Positions 37,411 through 45,042 of a DNA stretch of 64,000 nt are shown in pieces. The notes under the pieces are model-generated. The model was not told the DNA's origin, ran no database searches, and was given only the letters and a program-made list of their open reading frames with translations. Within the stretch, counting starts at the first letter, position 1, and every line of letters starts with the position of its first letter. This DNA comes from Streptomyces seoulensis (GTDB lineage: Bacteria; Actinomycetota; Actinomycetes; Streptomycetales; Streptomycetaceae): assembly GCA_013364255.1 (NCBI GenBank), contig CP054936.1, positions 6,094,353-6,158,352 of the forward strand, given 5' to 3'. The position numbers and the translations under genes are program-made.

Positions 37411-38162
37411 ATGGGTACCCAGAACCCTAGCGCGTCCCCGCCCGCCGAGGCCCGTACTACGGGCGACAAGCCCCCGAACCAGGACCACCGCACCGGCGGG
37501 CTCATCCACCGCAACACCCGCCACACCGCCCGCTTCACGGTGATCGGCAACCACCTCGCCCAGCACCGGGAGTTGTCGTTGCTGGCGATCGGGCTCGGCG
37601 TGCACCTCCAGTCGCTTCCGGCGGGCGCCCGCGTGGACATCAAGAGCCTCACCGCACGGTTCCCCGAGGGAGCGACCCGGATCGCGGCGGCGCTGCGGGA
37701 GCTGGAGGCGCACGGCTGTCTGCGCCGCCGGCGCGAACGCGTCCCCGACGGCCGTATCGTCACCCGCACGATCTCCTGCAACCAGCCGACAGCGGCCCAC
37801 CACGAGCCCCACCCGCCGCGCGAGCGGCGCGGGACGCACCCGCAGCGGGAGAAGGGCGAGAGCCGGGAGGGGCGCACGCCCCCAGGCCGCTCCCCGCCGT
37901 ACCGCACCCCGCGCACCCCGCCCCCGCGCTCCTCCAGGCGGCTGCCGAGCTCCTCGCGGACCTGCCGCCCGAGGGCCTGCGCCGTCCGGCCGCGCTGCTG
38001 GCCCACCGCCTCACCGCCCAGCTGCCGCCGCCGCCCCCGTTCCGCGCCCCGCCGCCCGTACGCCACCCGTTCCAGACCTGCGACCACTGCGACCGCGCTT
38101 TCCGCGCACCACACCCGGGCCACTGCCGCGACTGCCGAAAAGGGTCACCGGTCCTCCCGTGA
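37411..38162 (+). pseudogene. Frameshifted, internally deleted helix-turn-helix protein of a common Streptomyces family
   Basis: The N-terminal part (MGTQNPSASPPAEARTTGDK, then GGLIHRNTRHTARFTVIGNHLAQ, RELSLLAIGLGVHLQSLP, ITRTISCNQP-like end) reads in one frame to about 37800. The expected C-terminal part reads in another frame from about 37880 (RPLPAVPHPAHPAPALLQ, LLADLPPEGLRRPAALLAHR, then CDHCDRAFRAPHPGHCRDCR) and stops at 38162. In the first frame the DNA continues as meaningless Arg/Ser/Pro-rich sequence into the next gene. Compared with family members I recall, roughly 40-50 residues are also missing in the middle. Either a pseudogene or a sequencing error in a C-run. The Cys-rich end would be a zinc knuckle. 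Confidence 0.7.
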
Positions 38163-38187
38163 AACCCGTCCACGCACAAGGAGTCAC

Positions 38188-39108
38188 ATGGTCAACTCGT
38201 CCCACGAGGCGATGCACCGCGTCTTTCAGGAGTATCCCGGCCTGTTCACCGGTGTCTCCGAGATCCTCGGCCTCAGTTTTGCCCCACCCGCGTCCGTCAC
38301 GGTCCTGCCGACCGATCTGACCGAGGCGCGGACCGTCGAACGCCGTGTCGACACGCTGCTGCGCCTCGACTTCACAGGCGGAGAGGCGGTCCTGCTGCTT
38401 GTGGAAGCGCAGAGCGGCAAAGACCCGGACAAGCCCGCCAGCTGGTCCTACTACCTGTCCTTTCTCTACGCGAAGTACAAGATCCCGCCTCTGCTGCTGG
38501 TCGTTTGCCAGGATCCGTCCACCGCGCAGTGGGCCGCCCGGCCCGTTCCCATCGGTCCCCGCCAGTGGCCCGCACTCACACTGCACCCGCTCGTGGTCGG
38601 CCCGCACAACATGCCCGCGATCACCGAGCCGGCCGATGCCCGCGCAGACCTGGCGCTGGCCACGCTCTCGGCCATCACTCACGCGAAGAATCCGGCAGTC
38701 GATGGGATACTGAAGGCGCTGTCCACCGCTCTGCAGGACGTACCCGAAGTCGTCGCCGACACGATCATCGAATTCATCGCTCAAGGCCTGGGCGGCAACC
38801 GCCGGGCCGCGGAACTCTGGAGGAACCTGGTGGCCGTGGACCTCTCCTTCTACAAGTCGTACCTGTCGGAAGAGCTCCGTGACGAGGGCCGTACCGAGGG
38901 CCGTACCGAGGGCCGCGCCGAGGGGCGCACTCAGCGGGGTGCCGAGGACGTCCTGCTCGTGCTGGAGACGCGTGGCATCGACGTTCCCGAGGACCTCCGC
39001 GGGCGGATCACCGCGTGCGACGACCCGGAGCTGCTGCGGCGCTGGCTCGCCCGCGCCGTCACCGTGCCCTCCGCCCAGGAGATCTTCGCCCAGGAGGGCG
39101 ACGGCTGA
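38188..39108 (+). CDS. Rpn/PD-(D/E)XK nuclease-like protein
   Basis: 306 residues; ATG seven bases after AAGGAG. The N-terminal half carries a plausible PD-(D/E)XK core: RRVDTLLRLD (D61), then VLLLVEAQSGK (E73, Q75, K78), followed by PASWSYYLSFLYAKYKIPPLLLVV, which resembles the Rpn/transposase-31-like nuclease fold. The C-terminal third is helical and contains a DEGRTEGRTEGRAEGR repeat, a hallmark of this family. Streptomyces genomes carry many copies, often beside the helix-turn-helix family found just upstream here. Function unknown. Slightly lower G+C and weaker codon bias than its neighbours suggest acquired DNA. Confidence 0.75.
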   Translation: MVNSSHEAMHRVFQEYPGLFTGVSEILGLSFAPPASVTVLPTDLTEARTVERRVDTLLRLDFTGGEAVLLLVEAQSGKDPDKPASWSYYLSFLYAKYKIPPLLLVVCQDPSTAQWAARPVPIGPRQWPALTLHPLVVGPHNMPAITEPADARADLALATLSAITHAKNPAVDGILKALSTALQDVPEVVADTIIEFIAQGLGGNRRAAELWRNLVAVDLSFYKSYLSEELRDEGRTEGRTEGRAEGRTQRGAEDVLLVLETRGIDVPEDLRGRITACDDPELLRRWLARAVTVPSAQEIFAQEGDG

Positions 39109-39167
39109 GCGCCGGTCCCGTACCGGTGGTTCCCCGGAACGTGGACAGCTCGCGCGGCCGGTCCTCG

Positions 39168-39182
39168 TAGGGTGGAGCCATG
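39168..39182 (+). promoter_or_regulatory. Minus-10-like TAGGGT placed for leaderless transcription of mshB
   Basis: TAGGGT at 39168-39173 is followed by six bases and the mshB ATG. A TGGACA hexamer lies upstream at 39142-39147, 20 bases from the minus-10. A GGAG overlaps the gap, too close to act as a normal ribosome site. Confidence 0.45.
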
Positions 39183-40112
39183 ACGGAACTGCCCTCCCGG
39201 CGTCTGCTGCTGGTGCACGCACACCCGGACGACGAGTCGATCAACAACGGCGTGACCATGGCCCGGTACGCGGCCGAGGGCGCGCTGGTGACCCTGGTGA
39301 CCTGCACCCTGGGAGAGCTGGGCGAGGTGATCCCGCCCGAGCTGCGGCACCTGACCGGGGCGGCGCTCGGCGCCCACCGGCGCACCGAACTCGACGCCGC
39401 GATGCGGGAGCTGGGCGTCGCCGACCACCGGCTGCTCGGCGGCGCCGGCCGGTACCGGGACTCCGGGATGATGGGCCTGGCCGACAACGACGACCCGGAG
39501 TGCTTCTGGCAGGCCGACCTGGACGAGGCCGCCGGACACCTGGTCGCCGTGATCCGCGAGGTGCGCCCGCAGGTCCTCGTCACCTACGACGACAACGGCG
39601 GCTACGGCCACCCCGACCACATCCAGGCCCACCGCGTCGCCATGCGCGCCCTGGACCTGGCCGCCGACCCCGCCGTACGGCCCGACCTGGGCGAGCCCTG
39701 GCGGATCTCCCGGGTGTACTGGAACCGGATGCCGCGCTCCGTCGTGGAGGCGGCCTTCGAGCGGCTGCACGACGCGCTGCCCGGCCTGCCGTTCGAGAAG
39801 TGCGCCGCCGTGGACGACCTGCCCGGCGTCGTCGCCGACGACCGGATCGCCGCCCGGATCGAGGGCGACGCCGCGCGGGCCGCGGCCAAGACCGCCGCGA
39901 TGCGCGTGCACGCCACCCAGATCGAGCCGGCCGACGCCTGCTTCGCGCTCTCCAACGGACTGGCCCAGCCGCTGTTCACCACCGAGTACTACGAGCTGGT
40001 GCGTGGGAACGATCACACCGGCACCGCGCTGACCGACCTCTTCGACGGCGTCGAGGCCGGGGCCCGGACCGGGGAAGCCGTCGCTGCCGGGGCCGAGGAG
40101 ACGGCGTCGTGA
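39180..40112 (+). CDS. mshB: N-acetyl-1-D-myo-inositol-2-amino-2-deoxy-alpha-D-glucopyranoside deacetylase (MshB)
   Basis: 310 residues. MshB removes the acetyl group from GlcNAc-inositol in mycothiol synthesis, the main actinobacterial thiol buffer. The LmbE-type zinc site is clear: HAHPDDES at the N-terminus (H15, D18) and GGYGHPDH with H144 and H147. The MshB-specific stretch RDSGMMGLADNDDPECFWQADLDEA is present (in parts RDSGMMG and DPECFWQADLDEA). The start is fixed by family length and the minus-10-like box six bases upstream. It overlaps the next gene by GTGA. Confidence 0.95.
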   Translation: MTELPSRRLLLVHAHPDDESINNGVTMARYAAEGALVTLVTCTLGELGEVIPPELRHLTGAALGAHRRTELDAAMRELGVADHRLLGGAGRYRDSGMMGLADNDDPECFWQADLDEAAGHLVAVIREVRPQVLVTYDDNGGYGHPDHIQAHRVAMRALDLAADPAVRPDLGEPWRISRVYWNRMPRSVVEAAFERLHDALPGLPFEKCAAVDDLPGVVADDRIAARIEGDAARAAAKTAAMRVHATQIEPADACFALSNGLAQPLFTTEYYELVRGNDHTGTALTDLFDGVEAGARTGEAVAAGAEETAS

Positions 40113-40504
40113 GCCCGTCGCGTCGCGAGAGCGCCGAGGGCCCGCTGCTGGCGCAGCCCCTCAGGCCGCCGTCCGCCGGGCGGGCCGCCGCCTACCTGGG
40201 GCTGTTCGTGCTGGGCGCGGTCGTCGGGCTCGCCGGGGCACTGCTCCAGGCGGCCTGGTTCCCGGGCGGGCTGCTGCTCGCCCTCGCGGGCTCGGCGGGG
40301 CTGTTCCTGGGCGGTGCGCGGGCCGTCGGCGGCCGGGGCGGCGCGGTGGCGGGCGCGGCCGGCTGGCTGATCGCCGTCATGCTGCTGACCGCCAGTCGCC
40401 CGGAAGGGGACTTCCTGTTCGCGGCGGGCGGAGGCTCCTACCTCTTCCTGCTCGGCGGCATGGCATTGGCTGTGATCTGTGCCACTTTGGGGCGTGGACG
40501 GTAA
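40109..40504 (+). CDS. DUF6113-like integral membrane protein
   Basis: 131 residues; GTG overlaps the mshB stop (GTGA), so the two are translationally coupled. Three to four hydrophobic segments are visible: AYLGLFVLGAVVGLAGALLQAA, GGLLLALAGSAGLFLGGARA, AVAGAAGWLIAVMLLTA and GSYLFLLGGMALAVICA. I recall DUF6113 proteins next to mshB in other streptomycetes. Role unknown; coupling to mshB suggests a link with mycothiol metabolism, which is inference. Confidence 0.75.
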   Translation: MSPSRRESAEGPLLAQPLRPPSAGRAAAYLGLFVLGAVVGLAGALLQAAWFPGGLLLALAGSAGLFLGGARAVGGRGGAVAGAAGWLIAVMLLTASRPEGDFLFAAGGGSYLFLLGGMALAVICATLGRGR

Positions 40505-40697
40505 CCGCGGCCGCCGTGACGTCCGACTTGGTGAATGACGTACCACTTCTTCCCGTCGCTCCCGTGCGGGTCCGGTGTGGTTTTCCACAGCGGTCCCGGG
40601 ATAGGTGCGGGGAGCGGCCAGTATGGTGGTGCGCGCCGCCGAGCTGCCCGCAGAGTGAGGTCGTGACGGGCGGCGGAGCCAACCGGGAGAACCTGCC

Positions 40698-43148
40698 TTG
40701 AGTCGTGAAACTGACACTCCGTCCTCCGGGCCCAACGGGCGCGGCGGAGCCGCCTACCCCTCGGGTACCCCGCCGTACGGCGTTCCGGCGGGGTCCGACG
40801 ACGGTGCGGACGCGGGCCGTTCGGCCACGCAGCCGGAGGAACGCAAGACCGAGACCACGCTGACGACCCGGATCCGGATCAACATCCCCGGTTCCCGGCC
40901 GATTCCGCCCGTGGTCGTGCGCAAGACCGTCGGCGAGAACGGCGCCGCGACCGAGGCCGAGGGCGACGCCGCCCCGCGCCCGGGCGGCGCCAAGCGCGCC
41001 AACGGCACGGGCGGCGCGCGGGGTTCGCGCGGGCCCAAGGGCTCCGGCGCGCCCCAGGCCGTCGGTGACGGCACCCAGGGTGTCCAAGGCGTCCAGGGCG
41101 TCCAAGGCGTCCAGGGTGTCCAGGGCGCTCGCGGCGAGCAGCCCGCGCCGGGCGGGGCCCCGGTGCCCGGCGGCGCCGGTGAGCCGGCCGCCGCCGCCGC
41201 CGCGCCCGCCGGCGAGAAGCCGACCAGCGACTGGTTCGCGCCCCGCAAGCCCCAGTCGGGCAAGGGCGGTCAGGGTGGCGGCGGCACCAACGGCGCCGGA
41301 CTGCCCGGCGGTTCGGGCGCGGCCGACGACGGCGCCGGGGCGGGCTTCGCCGGCTCCGGACCCGCAGCCCCCGCCGCCCCCGCGGGCGGTCCGGCCGCAC
41401 CGGGCGCGTCCGGCGGGCGTCCCGGCGGCGTGGTCGGCTCCATGAGCATGCCCGGCGGCGCCCGCAACAGCTCCACCAACGGCGCCGGACTGCCCGGCGC
41501 CACCGGCGGTCCCGTGGCCCCCGGCCACGGCGGCGGCACCGGCTCCTTCGACGTGACCGAGGCGCTGGCCGCGGGCCCGCTCTCCGGCGGCTCCCGCCCC
41601 GGCGGCGAGCCGCGCCGCGACGACCTGCCCTTCTTCACCGAGAACGGCCAGGGCGGCCCGGCCGACCAGGGCGGTTACGACGCCCCCGGCGGCCCCGGAG
41701 CGGGCGTGCCCGGCGGCACCAACGGCGCGGGCGTGCCCGGCGGTCCCGGCGGCCCGGCGGGCCCCGGCGGCCAGCGCGGCCCGGCCGGTCCGACCGGCGG
41801 CCCGGTGACCGGCGACGGCGCGCTGTTCGCGGCCGCCGCCGGACCCGGCACCGCGACCGGACCCGGCACCGCCGCCGGACCGGGCGTCGCGGGCGGCCCC
41901 GGCGCGCACACCGCGCGCCCCGGCGGCGGCCTGAGCGACGACACCGCGATCCTCACCCCGCAGAAGCCCGCCCCCGGCCCGGGCGCCCCGGGCCACCCGG
42001 GCCGGCCGGACAACGTCTCCGGCCAGACCGTCACCAGCGGCATGCCGGTCGTGACGCCCGGCGCCGACTCGCCGTTCCGGCCGGGCGCGGGCGGCGACGG
42101 CGCGCCCTCGCCGGCGTTCCCGAAGCTGTCCGAGCTGCCCCAGCCGAACGCCGCGCCCGCCAAGCCGGCCAAGGGCAAGGCGACCAAGGCGGCCAAGGCC
42201 CCCAAGAAGAAGGGCCGCAGCAAGCTGGTGCTGCTCTGCGTCGGCCTGGTCATCGTCGGCGGCGTCGCCTACGGCGCCGGGCTGCTGATGAACCACTCCG
42301 ACGTGCCCAAGGGCACCACCGTGCTCGGCGTCGACATCGGCGGCGGCACCCGGGACGACGCGGTCAAGAAGCTCGACGACGCTTTCGGCAAGTGGGTCCA
42401 CCAGCCGCTGAAGCTGTCCGTGGACGGCCGCACCGTCGCCCTCAAGCCGGACCAGTCCGGCCTCCAGCTCGACACCCAGGCCACGGCCAGCGCGGCGGCC
42501 ACCAGCGACTACAACCCCGTCTCGGTGATCGGCTCGCTGTTCGGCAGGCACCGGGTGGTCGAGCCGCAGATGCCCGTCGACGAGGAGAAGCTCCAGGTCG
42601 CCCTGCAGAACGCGGCGGGCGGCGCCGGTTCCGGCGACGGCACCATCAAGTTCGAGCCCGGCAAGGCCGTCGCCGTGTACGGCAAGGCGGGCAAGGGCAT
42701 CGACGCCGCCGGTTCGGCCCGCGCGGTCGAGCAGGCGTACCGCACCCAGGTGGAGACCGGCACGACCACTCCGGTCCAGGTGGCCACCACCAGCCGGCAG
42801 CCGACGGTCTCCAACGCCGAGGTCGACCGGATGATGAAGAAGTTCGCCGAGCCGGCGATGTCGGCCCAGGTGAAGATCACGGCCGGTCCGGGGCACGAGG
42901 TGGTGTTCAGCCCCGAGAAGTCGCTGTGGAAGTTCCTCCAGGTCAAGGCCGTCAACGGCAAGCTGGTCGACTCCTACGACGAGGCCCGGCTCAAGGGCCT
43001 GTACGGCGGGATCTTCGACGGCGTCCTGATCACCCGGGGCACCGGCCAGAAGACGCCCGTCACGGTCCAGGACGTGATCAGCGCCCTGCGCCCGGCCCTG
43101 ATGAGCACGACCAACCGGGTCGGCGTCATCGAGACCAACCCCAGCTAG
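40698..43148 (+). CDS. Membrane-anchored protein with Gly-rich disordered N-terminus and peptidoglycan-binding-like exterior
   Basis: 816 residues with a TTG start (MSRETDTPSS) eight bases after GGGAG; no ATG/GTG with a ribosome site is better placed. Residues 1-490 are Gly/Ala/Pro-rich, with a VQG run and collagen-like GGPGGP stretches, then a Lys-rich patch and one membrane helix (about 508-528, LVLLCVGLVIVGGVAYGAGLL). The external part starts VPKGTTVLGVDIGGGTRDDAVKKLDDAF, the pattern of the PG_binding_4 domain found with VanW proteins (quoted in parts). The VanW domain itself is not seen. Probably a cell-wall-associated protein of unknown role. Confidence 0.75.
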   Translation: MSRETDTPSSGPNGRGGAAYPSGTPPYGVPAGSDDGADAGRSATQPEERKTETTLTTRIRINIPGSRPIPPVVVRKTVGENGAATEAEGDAAPRPGGAKRANGTGGARGSRGPKGSGAPQAVGDGTQGVQGVQGVQGVQGVQGARGEQPAPGGAPVPGGAGEPAAAAAAPAGEKPTSDWFAPRKPQSGKGGQGGGGTNGAGLPGGSGAADDGAGAGFAGSGPAAPAAPAGGPAAPGASGGRPGGVVGSMSMPGGARNSSTNGAGLPGATGGPVAPGHGGGTGSFDVTEALAAGPLSGGSRPGGEPRRDDLPFFTENGQGGPADQGGYDAPGGPGAGVPGGTNGAGVPGGPGGPAGPGGQRGPAGPTGGPVTGDGALFAAAAGPGTATGPGTAAGPGVAGGPGAHTARPGGGLSDDTAILTPQKPAPGPGAPGHPGRPDNVSGQTVTSGMPVVTPGADSPFRPGAGGDGAPSPAFPKLSELPQPNAAPAKPAKGKATKAAKAPKKKGRSKLVLLCVGLVIVGGVAYGAGLLMNHSDVPKGTTVLGVDIGGGTRDDAVKKLDDAFGKWVHQPLKLSVDGRTVALKPDQSGLQLDTQATASAAATSDYNPVSVIGSLFGRHRVVEPQMPVDEEKLQVALQNAAGGAGSGDGTIKFEPGKAVAVYGKAGKGIDAAGSARAVEQAYRTQVETGTTTPVQVATTSRQPTVSNAEVDRMMKKFAEPAMSAQVKITAGPGHEVVFSPEKSLWKFLQVKAVNGKLVDSYDEARLKGLYGGIFDGVLITRGTGQKTPVTVQDVISALRPALMSTTNRVGVIETNPS
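41081..41128 (+). repeat. In-frame 9-bp tandem repeats encoding (VQG)n
   Basis: GTCCAAGGC/GTCCAGGGC units alternate in tandem and encode Val-Gln-Gly at least five times inside the disordered N-terminus of the preceding entry's protein. Confidence 0.85.
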
Positions 43149-43164
43149 CGGATTCTCGCGCCGA

Positions 43165-43199
43165 GGGGGCGTGACCGGTCGAGGACCGGTCGCGCCCCC
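43165..43199 (+). terminator. Terminator after the TTG-start membrane protein gene
   Basis: GGGGGCGTGACCGGTC pairs with GACCGGTCGCGCCCCC around a 3-base loop, with one G-T wobble, 16 bases past the stop. A short run of CCGTATC-containing 10-bp repeats follows to about 43250. Confidence 0.8.
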
Positions 43200-43370
43200 G
43201 CGCCGTATCCCGCCGTATCCCGCCGTATCGCGCCCCCTCGCCGTATCGCACCCCCCGCTGTGCAGCCACGCCGCCCCGCCCTGTCATGCCGGGCGCATGA
43301 CATCTGTCATCCGGTGCTCAGGACCCCCGACACTGCCGCCCGCCCCGGCCGTCCGGCCAGGATGGGGGAC

Positions 43371-44300
43371 ATGACGACGACAGCGGAGACCGCCACCGCG
43401 ACCGCGGTGGTGGCGTTCGACCAGGTGACCAAGAGCTACGGGAACGTGCGGGCCGTGGACGGACTGTCCCTTGCCCTGCACCCGGGGGAGACCGTGGCCC
43501 TGCTCGGCCCGAACGGGGCCGGCAAGTCCACCACCCTCGACCTGCTGCTCGGCCTCAAGCACGCCGACGGCGGCACCGTCTCCGTCTTCGGCACCGGCCC
43601 CCGCGAGGCGATCGTCGCCGGCCGCGTCGGCGCGATGCTCCAGAGCGGCGGACTGATGGAGGAGGTCACCGTCGCCGAACTGGTGCGCCTCGCCTGCGAC
43701 CTGCACCCCAAGCGGTTCAAGGTGCAGGACGTGATGGCCCGCGCCGGCGTCTCCCAGATCGCCGACCGCAAGGTCAACAAGCTCTCCGGCGGCCAGGCGC
43801 AGCGCGTCCGCTTCGCCCTCGCGACGGCCGGCGACAGCGATCTGATCGTGCTGGACGAGCCGACCACCGGCATGGACGTCTCCGCCCGCCAGGCCTTCTG
43901 GGCCACCATGCGCGAGCAGGCCGACCAGGGCCGTACCGTCCTGTTCGCCACCCACTACCTGGAAGAGGCCGACGCCATCGCCGACCGGGTGCTGGTGCTG
44001 CACCGGGGCCGGCTGCTGGCCGACGGCACCGCCGCCGAGATCAAGGCGAAGGCCGGCGCCCGCAGCGTCCGCTTCGACCTCGACGGCGCCATCGACGAGG
44101 CCGCCCTGGGCACGCTGCCCCGCGTCACCTCCGTGGACGTCAGCGGCCAGACCGTCCGCATCCAGTCCACCGACGCCGACGCCACCGTGCACGCCCTGTA
44201 CGGGCTCGGCGTCTACCCCCGCAACCTCGAAGTCGCCGGGCTCGGTCTCGAGCAGGCGTTCGTGGCCATCACCGAGGCCGAGGAGGCCAAGCAGTCGTGA
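43371..44300 (+). CDS. ABC-2 type exporter ATP-binding protein
   Basis: 309 residues from the ATG at 43371 (MTTTAETATATAV). Walker A GPNGAGKST, signature LSGGQAQR, Walker B LIVLDEPTTGMD and the switch His in FATHYLEEADAIADR are present. The C-terminal ~70 residues form the DUF4162-like tail of drug/lipid exporters of the NatA/DrrA type. It overlaps the permease gene by GTGA and is probably cotranscribed with the two-component genes that follow. Substrate unknown. Confidence 0.9.
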   Translation: MTTTAETATATAVVAFDQVTKSYGNVRAVDGLSLALHPGETVALLGPNGAGKSTTLDLLLGLKHADGGTVSVFGTGPREAIVAGRVGAMLQSGGLMEEVTVAELVRLACDLHPKRFKVQDVMARAGVSQIADRKVNKLSGGQAQRVRFALATAGDSDLIVLDEPTTGMDVSARQAFWATMREQADQGRTVLFATHYLEEADAIADRVLVLHRGRLLADGTAAEIKAKAGARSVRFDLDGAIDEAALGTLPRVTSVDVSGQTVRIQSTDADATVHALYGLGVYPRNLEVAGLGLEQAFVAITEAEEAKQS

Positions 44301-45037
44301 ACAGCCTCATCAAGCTGGAGCTCGCCCGCGCCCTGCGCAACCGCAAGTTCCTGTTCTTCTCGGTGCTCTACCCCTCGATCCTGTTCCTGATCTTCTCCAG
44401 CAGCGCCGGCTCCGACGACCACGTCGACAACACCGGCCTGACCGTGGCCACCTACCTCATGGTGTCCATGGCCTCCTTCGGCGCCCTGACCGCCGTCCTC
44501 ATGGGCAACAGCGAGCGCATCGCCAAGGAGCGCGAGAGCGGCTGGGTGCGCCAGCTGCGGCTGACCAGCCTGCCCGGCCGCGGCTACGTCCTCGCCAAGA
44601 CCGCCGGCGCCGCCGTGGTCAGCCTGCCGTCCATCGTCGTCGTCTTCGCCGTCGCCGGAGCGGTCAAGCACGTACGGCTCGACGCCTGGCAGTGGCTGGC
44701 CCTGACCGGCGTCATCTGGGCCGGCAGCCTGGTCTTCGCCGCGCTCGGCGTCGCCATCGGCTACCTCGCCAGCGGCGACGCGGTCCGCCCCATCACGATG
44801 ATCATCTACTTCGGCCTGTCCATCCTCGGCGGTCTGTGGATGCCCTCCACCACCTTCCCGCAGTGGCTCCAGGACATCGCCGAGTGGCTGCCCACCCACG
44901 CGTACGCTGCTCTGGGACGGGCCATCGAACAGAGCCAGGCCCCGAGCACCCAGGACATCGCCGTCCTCGCCGTCTACTTCGTCCTGTTCGCGGGCGGCGC
45001 GGCCTGGCTGTACCGGAAGGACACGCTGAAGGCGTGA
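44297..45037 (+). CDS. ABC-2 type exporter permease
   Basis: 246 residues, six hydrophobic segments. It begins MNSLIKLELARALRNRKFLFFSVLYPSILFLIF (quoted in parts LIKLELARALRNRKF and SVLYPSILFLIF), the usual ABC-2 membrane entry. ERESGWVRQLRLTSLP is the conserved cytoplasmic connector. GTGA overlap with the ATPase gene indicates a stoichiometric complex. The operon partner kinase and regulator downstream suggest export in response to a membrane or drug signal. Confidence 0.9.
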   Translation: MNSLIKLELARALRNRKFLFFSVLYPSILFLIFSSSAGSDDHVDNTGLTVATYLMVSMASFGALTAVLMGNSERIAKERESGWVRQLRLTSLPGRGYVLAKTAGAAVVSLPSIVVVFAVAGAVKHVRLDAWQWLALTGVIWAGSLVFAALGVAIGYLASGDAVRPITMIIYFGLSILGGLWMPSTTFPQWLQDIAEWLPTHAYAALGRAIEQSQAPSTQDIAVLAVYFVLFAGGAAWLYRKDTLKA

Positions 45038-45042
45038 GCGTC

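Noticed and set aside
37372..39108. Single 578-residue protein fusing the helix-turn-helix and nuclease-like parts
   Set aside because: The central 80-100 residues are meaningless frame-shifted sequence, the true C-terminus of the first gene is visible in another frame, and the second gene has its own ribosome site and ATG at 38188.
40575..40590. TGTGGTTTTCCACA as a DnaA box or origin element
   Set aside because: It is a single imperfect match to TTGTCCACA with no cluster, and no origin-type genes are nearby.
41081..41128. CRISPR-like short repeats
   Set aside because: The repeats are directly adjacent with no spacers and encode an in-frame VQG run inside a protein.
43201..43250. CCGTATC 10-bp repeats as a regulatory array
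   Set aside because: The copies are few and irregular and follow a terminator; there is no palindrome or promoter signal to support a function.
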